A stretch of 64,000 nt of DNA from Rhodobiaceae bacterium (GCA_024645085.1 JAHEGN010000007.1:41105-105104); one strand, 5' to 3'; counted from the stretch's first letter, positions 46,839 to 57,619 are shown. Notes: generated by a model from the sequence alone, not told the origin. Numbers and translations: made by a program.

Positions 46839-48074
46839 TTATACGCGTTCGATAATCACAGCTGGTGCCATGCCGCCGGCAGCGCACATGGTGATTAAAC
46901 CAAATTGCTTGTCTTGGCGTTCCAGCTCATCCAGCATGGTGCCAACAAGAATCGAGCCAGTCGCCCCAATTGGGTGACCCAAAGCCATGGCGCCGCCATT
47001 TACATTGATACGATCACGGTCAATGTTGAGGTCGCGAATGAATTTCTCAGTCACCACTGAGAAGGCTTCGTTGACTTCGAACAGATCAATATCGGCAACC
47101 GTCAAACCGGCTTTTTGCAGCACTTTTTTGGCCGCTGGCACCGGTGCGTTGAGCATGAGGGTTGGGCTGTCACCCATATTGGCCAGGGCTTTAATGCGGG
47201 CCCGTGGTTTCAGACCATTGGCTTTGGCATATTCAGGTGACGACAGCAGCAGAGCCGCCGCGCCATCAACCACACCAGATGAGTTACCGGCGTGGTGAAC
47301 GTGATTGATTTGCAAATCCGGATAGGCCTGGGCAATCAATTTACGGAAGGTTGTGCCTTCTTCGTCGAGCGGAATATCGGCCAATTTGGCAAAGCTTGGC
47401 TCAAGTGAGGCAAGGCTTTCTTTGGTGGTCTGTGGACGCGGAAACTCTTCTTTGTCGAGCGCCAAAGAACCGTCCTCGCGGTAAACCGCTACCAGAGACC
47501 TATCAAAATGGCCGTTTTTAATCGCATGATCAGCGCGCTGCTGGCTGACATAAGCCAAAGCGTCAACCGCGTCGCGGTCAATGCCTTCCAATGTTGCAAT
47601 AGCGTCGGCACACACACCTTGGTGTGGTTGCGGGTGCTCAGAGCGCAAACGCAGATTGCCATTATCGAGGAATGGCGAAGAAGCGGCGGCGTCTGTGCCA
47701 AAACGTGACATCATTTCTGTGCCACCGGCGATTGTTAAATCTTCCATGCCTGACATGATATTGGCGGCGGCAATGTTCACAGCGGTAATGCCTGAACCAC
47801 AAAAACGGTCAAGGGTCATGGCGCTGGAGCGCACATCATAGCCCGCATCCAAAGCGGCCATACGTCCCAAATCGCCACTTTGCGTGCCGCGCTGAGAGCT
47901 GGTGCCCCAAATAATATCGTCAACTTCCGATGTGTTTAGGTCATTGCGTTCGGCCAAAGCCCGCAATACTGTCGCCCCCAAATGTTGAGGGTGAATATCT
48001 GACAAAGCGCCTTTGCCAGCTTTACCAATGCCACGAGGTGTGCGGCACGCATCAATAATCCAAGCTTCACTCAT
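46839..48074 (-). CDS. Acetyl-CoA C-acyltransferase (thiolase)
   Basis: This 411-residue classical thiolase has nucleophile C92 in DRFCGSGITA, histidine H367 in GHPIGATG and second cysteine C397 in MCAAGGMA. It cleaves 3-ketoacyl-CoA in beta-oxidation or condenses acetyl-CoA. ATG 48074 has GGGAG upstream; the frame extends 19 codons further without homology. It is divergent from an acyl-CoA dehydrogenase gene. Degradative use is suggested by the neighbours. Confidence 0.95.
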   Translation of the reverse strand: MSEAWIIDACRTPRGIGKAGKGALSDIHPQHLGATVLRALAERNDLNTSEVDDIIWGTSSQRGTQSGDLGRMAALDAGYDVRSSAMTLDRFCGSGITAVNIAAANIMSGMEDLTIAGGTEMMSRFGTDAAASSPFLDNGNLRLRSEHPQPHQGVCADAIATLEGIDRDAVDALAYVSQQRADHAIKNGHFDRSLVAVYREDGSLALDKEEFPRPQTTKESLASLEPSFAKLADIPLDEEGTTFRKLIAQAYPDLQINHVHHAGNSSGVVDGAAALLLSSPEYAKANGLKPRARIKALANMGDSPTLMLNAPVPAAKKVLQKAGLTVADIDLFEVNEAFSVVTEKFIRDLNIDRDRINVNGGAMALGHPIGATGSILVGTMLDELERQDKQFGLITMCAAGGMAPAVIIERV

Positions 48075-48196
48075 TTTAGTCTCCCATAAAAAATGTATCC
48101 GCAATGTGGCTGGAATTAGACAATAAATCAAGAGATAGCTTGTCGACGCATGGCCCTTGGGGGTAAAGTTCTGGCACAGCTGAGGGAGTGCGTAAG

Positions 48197-49357
48197 ATGA
48201 ATTTTCAACTGACCGATGAGCAGAAACAATTACAGGCGGCGGCGATTAAATTCGCCCGCGCCGAAATGCCCTCAGTCGCCGAACACTGCGAAGAAACCGG
48301 TCACCCGCCAGATAAGGCCATGCTCAAAAAGCTTGGCGATATGGGGTTTCTTGGCATTAATATTCCGCAGTCTTTGGGCGGTCTGGGGCTGGGCAATCTT
48401 GAAGCCTTATTGGTGCTGGAAGAATTTGCCAAAATATCCTCGGCCTCAGCTTTTCCTTTATTTGAAGCCAATGTCGGGCCGGTGCACGCCTTGGTGCACT
48501 TTGCGAGCGATAAATTGAAGCAAGAAGTCGTGCCGAAAGTCTGTCGTGGCGAAATGGTGTTGGCGGTGTCAATGTCGGAACCGCAAGCCGGTAGCGCTTT
48601 GACTGATTTAACGACACGCGGTGAAGTGAAAAACGGCAAGGTTGTTTTGAACGGCCAGAAACGCTGGTGTTCGGGCGGCGGCCATTCAGATGGCTATTTG
48701 GTTTATGCCCGCTTGTCCGACGACCCGGGGTCAAAGGGCATTGGCGCAGTGTTTGTCGAAAAAGATACGCCGGGTCTCAGCTTTGGCGCGCAAGAGGCGC
48801 TGATGGGGTTTCGTGGGGTGCCGTCGGCTGATATTTTTCTCGATAATGTCGAAGTGCCAGAAAGCAATGTGGTGGTGCCAGCCGGAGGTTTTCGCAAATT
48901 AATGGAAGCCTTTGATCTTGAGCGTTGCGGCAATGCCACCATGGCTTTAGGGCAGGCTTCGGGTGCCTTGGAAGATGTTTTGGAATATGTGCAAGAGCGC
49001 CAACAATTTGGCAAAGAGCTCGTCGATTTTCAGGGCGTGCAAATTAAATTGGCGGAAATGCAAATGCGGGTCGAAGCGGCGCGCTTGCTTATCCACCGCG
49101 CGGCAGTTAATGCGGAAGATGGTCTGCCAAGTGTGATTGATAGTTCGGTTGCCAAATGTTTCGCCAATGAAATTTGTCGCGACGTCACCGGCGCCGCCCT
49201 GCAATTAATGGGCGGTTATGGCTATTCGAAAGCTTATCCGATGGAACGGCGCATGCGCGATGCATGGGGCTGGGGCATTGCGGGCGGTGCCATTGATATT
49301 CAAAAAACCAATATCACCGCCGCCATGGTCGGGCGCCGTTTCGATCAGCGCCGCTAG
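48197..49357 (+). CDS. Acyl-CoA dehydrogenase (short-chain type)
   Basis: This 386-residue flavoprotein has the full short-chain dehydrogenase pattern: SMSEPQAGSALTDL, the KRWCSGGGHSDGYLV block and the C-terminal MGGYGYSKAYPMERRMRDA, where E of PMER is the likely catalytic base. Thus it is expected to act as a homotetramer, unlike the pair at 43-46 kb. ATG 48197 is chosen because GAGGGAG precedes it by 8 bases; an upstream GTG overlaps that site. It is divergent from the thiolase gene and probably co-regulated. The substrate is unknown. Confidence 0.94.
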   Translation: MNFQLTDEQKQLQAAAIKFARAEMPSVAEHCEETGHPPDKAMLKKLGDMGFLGINIPQSLGGLGLGNLEALLVLEEFAKISSASAFPLFEANVGPVHALVHFASDKLKQEVVPKVCRGEMVLAVSMSEPQAGSALTDLTTRGEVKNGKVVLNGQKRWCSGGGHSDGYLVYARLSDDPGSKGIGAVFVEKDTPGLSFGAQEALMGFRGVPSADIFLDNVEVPESNVVVPAGGFRKLMEAFDLERCGNATMALGQASGALEDVLEYVQERQQFGKELVDFQGVQIKLAEMQMRVEAARLLIHRAAVNAEDGLPSVIDSSVAKCFANEICRDVTGAALQLMGGYGYSKAYPMERRMRDAWGWGIAGGAIDIQKTNITAAMVGRRFDQRR

Positions 49358-49361
49358 CTGT

Positions 49362-50807
49362 CTAATTTTTATCAATAGGCGTTTGCAAAAAGGCCGGCAT
49401 ATTGCCCTCAAACGCGTCGCTTTTTGACCCTGTCGTCTGCGCTTTTGCTGGCTTATTTGGCTTGGCCGTTGCCTTTGCTTTGGGCGCGCGTTCTTGCGGC
49501 GCCTTGCTTGGTGTGGTTTCCGGCTTTTGGCTTTCCTCGGCAGGCTTTTTACGGCCGCGTCCCAAAAGACCGCGACGCTGATTTTTACCCGCTTCGGTAG
49601 CGCCGTCAGTCGCGGCTGCAGTTTCCACTTTCGGTTTATCGCGGCGCGGCTTGTCGCGCTTACTGGCTGGTGCGTCAGCGTCGCCCGATCCGCCTTCAAA
49701 AACGGTGCGCGGAATCGGCTGTTCGATCAGCTTTTCAATCGCTTCAACATATTTCGCATCGTTACGCGTTGCCAAAGTGAAAGCAGCCCCTGAACGGCCG
49801 GCCCGACCGGTGCGGCCAATACGGTGAACATAATCTTCCGCATGGGTTGGCACGTCGAAATTGAAAACATGACTAACCGCTGGAATATCCAGACCACGGG
49901 CGGCAACATCAGAGGCGATAAGATAGGTCACTTCGCCATTTTTGAACTGATCCAACATGCGCAGGCGCATATGTTGGTCCATGTCGCCATGCAAAGACAC
50001 CGCCTTATAATTGTGCTGGTGCAGCGACTTCAACAAATCGCCAATATCTTTTTTACGATTGCAGAAAATAATCCCATTGGTCACGTCTTCGGCGTCAAAT
50101 AAAGAGCGTAAGGCGTCGCGTTTTTTGGCCGGTGCCACTTCAATCAGCATTTGCGAAACATTGGCATTGGTCGATGAGGGGCGCGCCACTTCAACGCGTT
50201 TCGGGGCTGACAAAAACTGTTCAGACAGGCGGGTGATTTCAGGCGGCATAGTGGCCGAGAAAAAAAGCGTCTGGCGGGTGAACGGTACTAATGAAACAAT
50301 TTTTTCAATATCGGGAATAAAGCCCATGTCCAACATACGGTCGGCTTCATCAATCACCAGCACTTCAACGCCGCGTAATAAAACCCCACCGCGTTCGACG
50401 TGGTCGAGCAAACGGCCCGGCGTTGCAATCAGCACATCAGCGCCACGCATAATCGCCAATTCTTGGTCTTTGAAACTGACGCCGCCAATCAACAGCGCTT
50501 TGGTCAGTTTGGTATATTTGCCGTAGAGGTCAAAATTTTCAGCCACTTGAGCGGCGAGCTCGCGCGTTGGTTCCAAAATTAATGTGCGCGGCATACGCGC
50601 TTTGGCGCGGCCTTTCATCAGCCGGTGAATCATCGGCAGGGTGAAGCTGGCGGTCTTGCCAGTTCCGGTTTGCGCAATGCCGAGGACGTCGCGGCCTCTC
50701 AGCACTTCTGGAATGGCTTCTGCTTGAATGGGGGTTGGTTCAGTATAGCCAACTTCGTTGATGGCTTTCATAATTTCGGGAGCCAGCCCGAGTGCGTCAA
50801 AACTCAT
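49362..50807 (-). CDS. rhlE: DEAD-box RNA helicase, RhlE group
   Basis: This 481-residue helicase has all core motifs: PTPIQ (Q motif), AQTGTGKT, PTRELA, DEAD in VIDEADRMLD, SAT, ARGLD and HRIGRTGRAGR. The C-terminal tail (about 370-481) is basic, rich in Lys/Pro/Ala, and typical of RhlE-like RNA-binding tails. Roles are in ribosome assembly or RNA decay, perhaps with RNase E. The 167-bp upstream gap carries two RNA hairpins. Its stop is 4 bp from a convergent dehydrogenase gene. Confidence 0.93.
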   Translation of the reverse strand: MSFDALGLAPEIMKAINEVGYTEPTPIQAEAIPEVLRGRDVLGIAQTGTGKTASFTLPMIHRLMKGRAKARMPRTLILEPTRELAAQVAENFDLYGKYTKLTKALLIGGVSFKDQELAIMRGADVLIATPGRLLDHVERGGVLLRGVEVLVIDEADRMLDMGFIPDIEKIVSLVPFTRQTLFFSATMPPEITRLSEQFLSAPKRVEVARPSSTNANVSQMLIEVAPAKKRDALRSLFDAEDVTNGIIFCNRKKDIGDLLKSLHQHNYKAVSLHGDMDQHMRLRMLDQFKNGEVTYLIASDVAARGLDIPAVSHVFNFDVPTHAEDYVHRIGRTGRAGRSGAAFTLATRNDAKYVEAIEKLIEQPIPRTVFEGGSGDADAPASKRDKPRRDKPKVETAAATDGATEAGKNQRRGLLGRGRKKPAEESQKPETTPSKAPQERAPKAKATAKPNKPAKAQTTGSKSDAFEGNMPAFLQTPIDKN

Positions 50808-50828
50808 AATATATCCGTGTTAAGGGCG

Positions 50829-50847
50829 GAACGGCAAAGCGCCGTTC
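50829..50847 (-). repeat. Hairpin 1 in the rhlE leader
   Basis: GAACGGC and GCCGTTC pair perfectly around a 5-nt loop, 22 bp before the rhlE ATG. No T-run follows on the minus strand, so it is not a normal terminator for parE. Confidence 0.6.
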
Positions 50848-50891
50848 GGCGATTTTTCGACAGAGGCTGCCCTCATGGCAACCGCTCTTTT

Positions 50892-50910
50892 CAGGCCATA
50901 ACACGGCCTG
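50892..50910 (-). repeat. Hairpin 2 in the parE-rhlE gap
   Basis: CAGGCC and GGCCTG pair around a 7-nt loop, 65 bp past the parE stop. No T-run follows on the minus strand. Together with hairpin 1 it makes this gap structured. Confidence 0.55.
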
Positions 50911-50974
50911 ACCTGCTTCAATGCGGCCAAACATAGACGAATTGAGCGTAAAGTAAAGAGACGCTGAGCAGGGC

Positions 50975-53011
50975 CTAAATATCCAGCAAATCTTGGCCCG
51001 CAAAAGCGGCGTTTTCTTGAATAAATTTGAAGCGCAATTCTGGCTTATTGCCCATTAAATCGGTGACCGCGCGCGCCGTCGCTTTGGTCTCATCCTCGGG
51101 AATGGTGACTTGCAATAATGTCCGTTTGCCCGGCGTCATAGTGGTTTCTTTTAATTGCGCCGGTAACATTTCACCCAAGCCCTTAAAGCGGCTGATATCG
51201 ACTTTGGCATTTGAACGAAACTCCGAGGCCAATAATTCATCGCGGTGGGCGTCGTCGCGGGCATAGAAGGTCTTGGCCCCTTGCGCCAGACGATAGAGCG
51301 GCGGCACGGCAAGATATAAATGCCCTTGGCGAATAAGCTCAGGCATTTGCTCATGGAAAAAAGTCACCAGCAAAGCCGCAATATGCGCGCCATCAACATC
51401 GGCATCAGTCATGATGATGACTTTTTCATAGCGCAATCGGCTGTCGTCATAATGCGCACCCGAGCCACAGCCCAAGGCTTGCACCAAATCACTAATTTGT
51501 TGGCTTTGCTGCATTTTGGCGGCTGTGGCATTGGCAACATTAAGAATTTTGCCACGCAGGGGCAAAATAGCTTGGTTTTTACGATTGCGCCCCTGTTTGG
51601 CACTGCCACCGGCGCTATCGCCCTCGACGATAAAAATCTCGGAACCCTCAGCGGCGTTTTGCGAGCAATCGGCCAATTTGCCGGGAAGCCGCAATTTGCG
51701 GACCGCTGATTTACGGTTCACATCGCGTTCTTGGCGACGTTTGACGCGCTCATCGGCGCGGTCAATCACCCACTCCAACAAGCGATCGGCATCGGCTGGG
51801 GCTGACGTCAGATAATGTTCAAAATGGTCGCGCAAAGTGGTTTCCACAATGCGCGCGGCTTCTGGTGTGGCCAGCTTGTCTTTGGTCTGGCCCTGAAACT
51901 CAGGCTCGCGAATAAACACCGATACCAAAGCCGCGGCCGTGCCCATCACATCTTCAGCAGTGATGATGCTGGCCTTTTTATTATTAATCCGTTCGCCATA
52001 GGCTTTCAGCCCTTTGGTCAAGGCCGAACGCAAGCCTTGTTCATGCGTGCCGCCTTCAGGCGTGGGCACAGTGTTACAATAGCTGGCATTCATGCCATCG
52101 GCATTGCCAATACCGGCGCCGACCCAGCTTACCGCCCATTCCACACTGCCATGGCCGCCGGTTTTTTGTACTTTGCCGGCAAACGGGGTGGGGGTAACGA
52201 CGGCGCGACCACCGATTTGTTCTTCCAAATAGTCTTTCAACCCATTGGGGAATTTCAAGACATCTTCAGCCGGGGTTTTCTCGGCATCGCGAATAATATC
52301 AGGGTCGCATTTCCAGCGAATTTCAACACCGCCAAATAAATACGCTTTGGCTTTGGCCATGGCATATAAGCGGGCTGGATCAAAATCGGTTTTGGCGCCA
52401 AAAATATCAGCATCTGGGGTGAAGCTAACCGATGTGCCGCGCCGGTTTTTAGCCTCGCCCAGCACTTTCATTTTACTGGTGGGCAGGCCGCGCGAAAAGC
52501 TTTGGGCGTAGAGTTTTTGACCGCGCGCAACCTCGACCAATAGATCAGATGACAGCGCATTGACCACTGATACGCCAACCCCGTGCAAGCCGCCGGATGT
52601 GTCATAGGCGTCGCCGCCGAATTTACCACCGGCGTGCAAGGTGGTCATAATCACTTCCAAGGCTGATTTATCTTTATATTTCGGATGCGGGTCGACCGGA
52701 ATACCACGGCCATTATCGCGCACTGTTAGCCGATTATCAGCCATCACCTCAATTTCAATAAAACTGGCGTGACCGGCCACCGCTTCATCCATGGAATTGT
52801 CGATAACTTCGGCAAATAAGTGGTGCATGGCGCGGCTGTCGGTGCCGCCAATATACATGCCTGGGCGCCGCCGAACCGGCTCAAGGCCTTCTAAAACCTC
52901 AATATCGCTGGCGGTATAGCCTTTTTCAGAAGCGCTAACTTTCACGTCGGAAGCATCGCTGCCTCCGGCGAAAAGGTCGGCTTCAGATGCGGCTTTATTT
53001 TTTGAGGCCAT
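50975..53011 (-). CDS. parE: DNA topoisomerase IV subunit B
   Basis: This 678-residue GHKL ATPase subunit decatenates chromosomes with ParC. The ATP site is seen in EVIDNSMDEAVAG, DNGRGIPVD and TSGGLHGVGVSVVNALS. The TOPRIM domain has EGDSAGGSAKQGR, PLRGKILN and the DADVDGAHI acids. The length, lacking the long GyrB insert, supports ParE. It is divergent from the flavin oxidoreductase gene. parC is not in the window. Confidence 0.95.
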   Translation of the reverse strand: MASKNKAASEADLFAGGSDASDVKVSASEKGYTASDIEVLEGLEPVRRRPGMYIGGTDSRAMHHLFAEVIDNSMDEAVAGHASFIEIEVMADNRLTVRDNGRGIPVDPHPKYKDKSALEVIMTTLHAGGKFGGDAYDTSGGLHGVGVSVVNALSSDLLVEVARGQKLYAQSFSRGLPTSKMKVLGEAKNRRGTSVSFTPDADIFGAKTDFDPARLYAMAKAKAYLFGGVEIRWKCDPDIIRDAEKTPAEDVLKFPNGLKDYLEEQIGGRAVVTPTPFAGKVQKTGGHGSVEWAVSWVGAGIGNADGMNASYCNTVPTPEGGTHEQGLRSALTKGLKAYGERINNKKASIITAEDVMGTAAALVSVFIREPEFQGQTKDKLATPEAARIVETTLRDHFEHYLTSAPADADRLLEWVIDRADERVKRRQERDVNRKSAVRKLRLPGKLADCSQNAAEGSEIFIVEGDSAGGSAKQGRNRKNQAILPLRGKILNVANATAAKMQQSQQISDLVQALGCGSGAHYDDSRLRYEKVIIMTDADVDGAHIAALLVTFFHEQMPELIRQGHLYLAVPPLYRLAQGAKTFYARDDAHRDELLASEFRSNAKVDISRFKGLGEMLPAQLKETTMTPGKRTLLQVTIPEDETKATARAVTDLMGNKPELRFKFIQENAAFAGQDLLDI

Positions 53012-53193
53012 GCGCGGCGACTCCGATGATGTTGGTTTCGAATCGGCCCTAGTTTACATAACTGTCAGCCATTTGCTGAGAAAAACATGTCACAAATAAT
53101 GAAATGCGAATTAATGGCGCGGCCAATGGCCGAAAGCTTGATATTCGCCAAAAACAAAGGCAATCTTTGCGTAGTCTTTAAAGGAGTTGAGCG

Positions 53194-54507
53194 ATGAGTA
53201 ATGTGACGATTGAAAATGAACTGGTGTTGCCATGCGGCGTGGCGATTAAAAACCGCTTGTGCAAAGCAGCCATGACCGAAGGTTTGGCCGACCCAGCCAA
53301 TCGCGCGACAGTTAAACACCAGACGCTTTACGGCCGTTGGGCCGATGGCGGCGCTGGTATTTTATTGACCGGCAATGTGCAAGTTGACCATCGCTATCTT
53401 GAGCGTCCGGGCAATGTGGTGATTGAAGGGCCGCAGAGCAATGAGCAAATTTCCGCGCTGCGCGCATATGCCGAAGCTGGCACCCGCAATAATACGCATT
53501 TGTGGATGCAAATCAGCCATGCCGGTCGGCAAACACCGGCGGCGGTGGCGCCAGAGCCAGTTGGCCCCTCAGATATTGGTTTGAAAATGCCAGGCGCTGC
53601 TTTTGGCAAGCCGCGGGCTTTGAGCCATGAAGATATTTTAGATGTCATTCAGCGTTTTGCCCATACGGCAAAAATTGCCCGCGAAACCGGATTCACCGGC
53701 GTGCAAATTCACGGCGCGCATGGCTATTTAATTTCCGAGTTTTTATCGCCTGACGTTAACACCCGCACCGATCAGTGGGGCGGCAGTCTGGAAAACCGTG
53801 CGCGTTTATTGCTTGAAGTGGTGCGCGCCGTGCGTGCCGCTGTTGGCGATGATTTTCCGGTTTCTCTGAAATTGAACTCGGCCGATTTTCAGCGCGGCGG
53901 CTTTTCGCATGAAGACAGTGTGCAAGTTGCCAGCTGGTTGAATGATGAGAAACTCGATTTGCTCGAAGTCTCAGGCGGCACATATGAACAGCCGCGCTTA
54001 GTGGGGCTGGATAATTTGACCATGAACCCTGAAAAAGCCGAGGAGCGCCGCGAGAGCACCATCGCCCGCGAAGCCTATTTCCTCGAATATGCTAAAGATA
54101 TTCGCGCCGTATTCACTGGCCCGTTAATGGTGACCGGTGGGTTCCGTTCGCGGGCTGGCATGGATGCCGCTCTGGCAGCGGGGGCCTGCGATATGATTGG
54201 CATTGGCCGCCCCTTATGTATTGACGCGCAAGTGCCGAATAAATTGCTGTCGGGCGAAATGGCTGAGACACCGGTTCTGGAAAAAACCAAACAAGTCGGC
54301 CCCGGCTGGCTCGGATTGAATTCACCATTCCGCATGGTGGCTGGCATTAATGGCTGGGGACAGCAGGCGTTTTGGTGTTTGAACATTATGGAAATGGGCG
54401 AGGGGCGCGACCCTGATTTAGGTCTCGGCGTGTTTAAAGCTTTTGTGCGCTATCAAGGGTCTGAAAAACGCGCTGCCGAAGCCTATAACAAACATTGGAA
54501 CAGCTAA
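53194..54507 (+). CDS. Old-yellow-enzyme-type NADH:flavin oxidoreductase
   Basis: This 437-residue FMN TIM-barrel protein has GVQIHGAHGYLISEFLSP with the His pair for substrate carbonyl binding, the NTRTDQWGGSLENRARLLLEV block and the phosphate-binding GACDMIGIGRPL. There is no C-terminal FAD/NADH and Fe-S domain, so it is a short OYE-class ene-reductase-like member rather than a 2,4-dienoyl-CoA reductase of full length. A strong ribosome site (AAAGGAG) precedes the ATG. Substrate unknown. It converges on an alcohol dehydrogenase gene with 1 bp between stops. Confidence 0.9.
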   Translation: MSNVTIENELVLPCGVAIKNRLCKAAMTEGLADPANRATVKHQTLYGRWADGGAGILLTGNVQVDHRYLERPGNVVIEGPQSNEQISALRAYAEAGTRNNTHLWMQISHAGRQTPAAVAPEPVGPSDIGLKMPGAAFGKPRALSHEDILDVIQRFAHTAKIARETGFTGVQIHGAHGYLISEFLSPDVNTRTDQWGGSLENRARLLLEVVRAVRAAVGDDFPVSLKLNSADFQRGGFSHEDSVQVASWLNDEKLDLLEVSGGTYEQPRLVGLDNLTMNPEKAEERRESTIAREAYFLEYAKDIRAVFTGPLMVTGGFRSRAGMDAALAAGACDMIGIGRPLCIDAQVPNKLLSGEMAETPVLEKTKQVGPGWLGLNSPFRMVAGINGWGQQAFWCLNIMEMGEGRDPDLGLGVFKAFVRYQGSEKRAAEAYNKHWNS

Positions 54508-54508
54508 G

Positions 54509-55681
54509 TTAATTTTGCGCCAAATGTAAGATTTCCAAAATGTCGTCTTGGCATGTGATGGCGCGCGAATTGGCGGTAACGACGCCATGGTGTTCACCGG
54601 CCTCAGCAATCGCTTGAAATTTATCGGCGCCAATGCCGACATCGGCCAGGCAAGTCGGCAGGCCAAGACTTTTGATGAGCTGGCCGACCAACACATGGGC
54701 CGGTTGCTGGGCATCACCCAAGGCTTGCGAAATTGCCAGTTGGGCCTCGGGCTGTTTTTGCGCATTCCACTGCAGCACAGCAGGCAGCAGAACGCAGGAG
54801 GTCTCGCCATGGGCGACACCAAACATGCCGCCAAGAATATAGCCCAGCCCATGGCTGGCACCCATGCGCACACGCCCAAGGGCGGGCGCTACGGACCACA
54901 CGCCTTGGAAAGACAGCATAAAGGCGGCGCGTTTTTGTGCCTCGGTTTGGGCGCTAAAGCCGTCACGCAAACCCTGCGACATCAGCCGCAAGGCGGTCAA
55001 AAATTGCTGTTGTAAAATCGGATAACCGTCGGGCGATAAATAACCTTCAGCGCCATGGTCAATGGTGCGCACAGCAGCTGAATACCATAAAGCGGCAGGG
55101 GTGTGGGCGGCTAAATTAGGGTCAAACACAATCGCTAAGGGGGCTAAATCAGGGTGAGTAAACCCTTGTTTTTGTTTCATCTCGACAACTAGCGCCCCAC
55201 CTAATGCGGCAAATTCGGCGCCCGATAAAGTGGTTGGCACGGCAATCGCGCGTATATCGCCGACCTTATCTTCAATCGCTCCCCCCGTGCCGCCCGCCCC
55301 ATGCGCATAGGCGTTAAGCTGGTCAAGGCTGGTGATGTCATGGGTCAGGCATAATTGCACAATTTTGGTTGAGTCAATAGGCGTGCCGCCACCGACGGAT
55401 ACCAGCATGTCGGCTTTGGCGGCGCGGGCCGCGGCGGCGGCCTGCAAAATATCTTGTTGCGGCGCATGGGCGGCAATGCCGGTGTGAAGGCCGACCAGTC
55501 TTGGGCCCAGCACAGTGGTTAACTCGCGCGCCAGAGAGCTATCATCAATGACGGATTGCGAGGCAATGACAAAAACCCGCTGGGCGCCAAATTTGGCGCT
55601 TTCTTCGGCCACACTGCGAGCCGCATTGGCGCCGGCTATCAGCCTTTGCGTGCGGCCAAAATCATAATCAATCACATCCAT
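54509..55681 (-). CDS. Iron-type alcohol dehydrogenase / maleylacetate reductase-like
   Basis: This protein of about 390 residues belongs to the Fe-ADH superfamily: NAD-binding SVGGGTPIDSTK, the AVPTTLSGAEFAALGG loop, and candidate metal histidines in IDHGAEGY, GASHGLGY and VAHGETS. The sequence resembles the maleylacetate reductase group more than long-chain butanol dehydrogenases, but I cannot decide the substrate. ATG 55681 has GGGAG upstream; eight further codons are open. A terminator of glnA lies just upstream, so it has its own promoter or read-through. Confidence 0.87.
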   Translation of the reverse strand: MDVIDYDFGRTQRLIAGANAARSVAEESAKFGAQRVFVIASQSVIDDSSLARELTTVLGPRLVGLHTGIAAHAPQQDILQAAAAARAAKADMLVSVGGGTPIDSTKIVQLCLTHDITSLDQLNAYAHGAGGTGGAIEDKVGDIRAIAVPTTLSGAEFAALGGALVVEMKQKQGFTHPDLAPLAIVFDPNLAAHTPAALWYSAAVRTIDHGAEGYLSPDGYPILQQQFLTALRLMSQGLRDGFSAQTEAQKRAAFMLSFQGVWSVAPALGRVRMGASHGLGYILGGMFGVAHGETSCVLLPAVLQWNAQKQPEAQLAISQALGDAQQPAHVLVGQLIKSLGLPTCLADVGIGADKFQAIAEAGEHHGVVTANSRAITCQDDILEILHLAQN

Positions 55682-55734
55682 GCTCAGCTCCCTTATGCTG
55701 CCCAAACGCTAAGCATCTTCGCGCGGCAAGGCAA

Positions 55735-55767
55735 ATAAAAAGCCCCCCGTCTGGCGACGAGGGGCTT
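55735..55767 (-). terminator. Rho-independent terminator of glnA
   Basis: AAGCCCC (55740-55746) pairs with GGGGCTT (55761-55767), continued by CGTC/GACG past one mismatch, with a TGGC loop. On the minus strand a T-rich run follows. It lies 24 bp after the glnA stop. Confidence 0.85.
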
Positions 55768-55790
55768 GATATTTGCTCGAAGACTAAGTC

Positions 55791-57200
55791 TTAGACGCTG
55801 TAATACATATCGAATTCAACTGGGTGAGGTGTATGCTCATAGCGGTGCACTTCATCCATTTTAAGAGCGATATAGGCGTCGATTTGGTCATCATCCATGA
55901 CCCCGCCTTTTTTCAGATATTCACGGTCTGCATCGAGAGCGGCCAGCGCTTCACGCAAGGAACCGCAAACTTGCGGAATGTCTTTCAACTCTTCCGGTGG
56001 CAATTCATACAAATCTTTATCCATTGGCTCGCCTGGATCAATTTTGTTTTCGATACCGTCAAGGCCGGCCATCAACATTGCTGTGAAGGCCAAATATGGG
56101 TTGGCCGTCGGGTCAGGGAAGCGGATTTCAATACGCTTGCCTGGGGCAGATGTTGAGAACGGAATACGGCAAGAAGCTGAGCGGTTGCGGGCTGAATAAG
56201 CCAACAGCACAGGGGCTTCAAAACCTGGAATCAAACGCTTGTATGAGTTGGTTGACGGATTGGTCAACGCATTCAGTGATTTTGCGTGTTTGATGATACC
56301 GCCAATGTAATACAGGCAGTCTTGGCTCAACCCGCCATATTTGTCACCAGCGAAAAGCGGCTTACCGTCTTTCCAGATTGACTGGTGGCAGTGCATGCCT
56401 GTGCCATTATCGCCATAAACGGGCTTCGGCATGAAGGTTGCGGTTTTGCCATAGGCGTGGGCCACATTGTGAACAACATATTTATACAGCTGCAGATTGT
56501 CAGCAATCGCTGTCATGGTGCCGAATTTCAGGCCAAGCTCGTGTTGTGCAGCCGCCACTTCGTGGTGGTGCTTTTCAACTTCCATGCCCATTTCTTTCAT
56601 CACAGTCAGCATTTCACCGCGCAGGTCTTGGCCGCTGTCGATTGGGTTAACTGGGAAATAACCGCCTTTTGTGCGTGGACGGTGACCCATATTGCCGGAT
56701 TCATATTCTGTGCCTGAATTGTCTGGCAGCTCAACGCTGTCCAAGGCAAAGCCAGTGTTGTAAGGGTCTGATGAGAAGCGGACATCGTCAAATACGAAGA
56801 ATTCAGCTTCAGGGCCGAAATAAACAGTGTCACCAATACCGGTCGACTTGAGATATTCTTCAGCCCGAAGTGCTGTTGAACGTGGGTCGCGGTTATAGGC
56901 TTCGCCTGAGTTTGGCTCCAGAATATCGCAGAACAAAGTCAATGTTTGTTGCGCGTAGAACGGATCAAGAGAGGCAGTGCTGAGATCCGGCATCAACACC
57001 ATGTCAGACTCATTAATGGCTTTCCAGCCAGCGATTGATGAACCATCAAACATTGTGCCTTCAGCGAAAAAGTCGTCATCAATCAGGTCAATGTCCAGCG
57101 TGAGATGCTGCATTTTACCGCGAGGGTCTGTGAAGCGCAGGTCAACAAATTTGACCTCTTCATCAGCAATCATTTTTTTAATGGTAGAGGCGTCTGACAT
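55791..57200 (-). CDS. glnA: Glutamine synthetase type I
   Basis: This 469-residue GSI assimilates ammonia into glutamine. Marks are the D-loop region [17 protein letters not shown], the [15 protein letters not shown] block, [17 protein letters not shown], and the adenylylation site Y398 in [10 protein letters not shown], so GlnE control is expected. The ATG follows GGAGAA. It is 38 bp downstream of glnB in one operon. The sigma-54 promoter before glnB links both to nitrogen limitation. Confidence 0.98.
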   Translation of the reverse strand: MSDASTIKKMIADEEVKFVDLRFTDPRGKMQHLTLDIDLIDDDFFAEGTMFDGSSIAGWKAINESDMVLMPDLSTASLDPFYAQQTLTLFCDILEPNSGEAYNRDPRSTALRAEEYLKSTGIGDTVYFGPEAEFFVFDDVRFSSDPYNTGFALDSVELPDNSGTEYESGNMGHRPRTKGGYFPVNPIDSGQDLRGEMLTVMKEMGMEVEKHHHEVAAAQHELGLKFGTMTAIADNLQLYKYVVHNVAHAYGKTATFMPKPVYGDNGTGMHCHQSIWKDGKPLFAGDKYGGLSQDCLYYIGGIIKHAKSLNALTNPSTNSYKRLIPGFEAPVLLAYSARNRSASCRIPFSTSAPGKRIEIRFPDPTANPYLAFTAMLMAGLDGIENKIDPGEPMDKDLYELPPEELKDIPQVCGSLREALAALDADREYLKKGGVMDDDQIDAYIALKMDEVHRYEHTPHPVEFDMYYSV

Positions 57201-57238
57201 TATTTTCTCCGTAAATAATAGAATAAATTGTGGTTGGT

Positions 57239-57619
<381 letters not shown>

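Noticed and set aside
51815..52339. A 174-codon frame antisense to parE
   Set aside because: Shadow of conserved parE codons; no start signal or domain.
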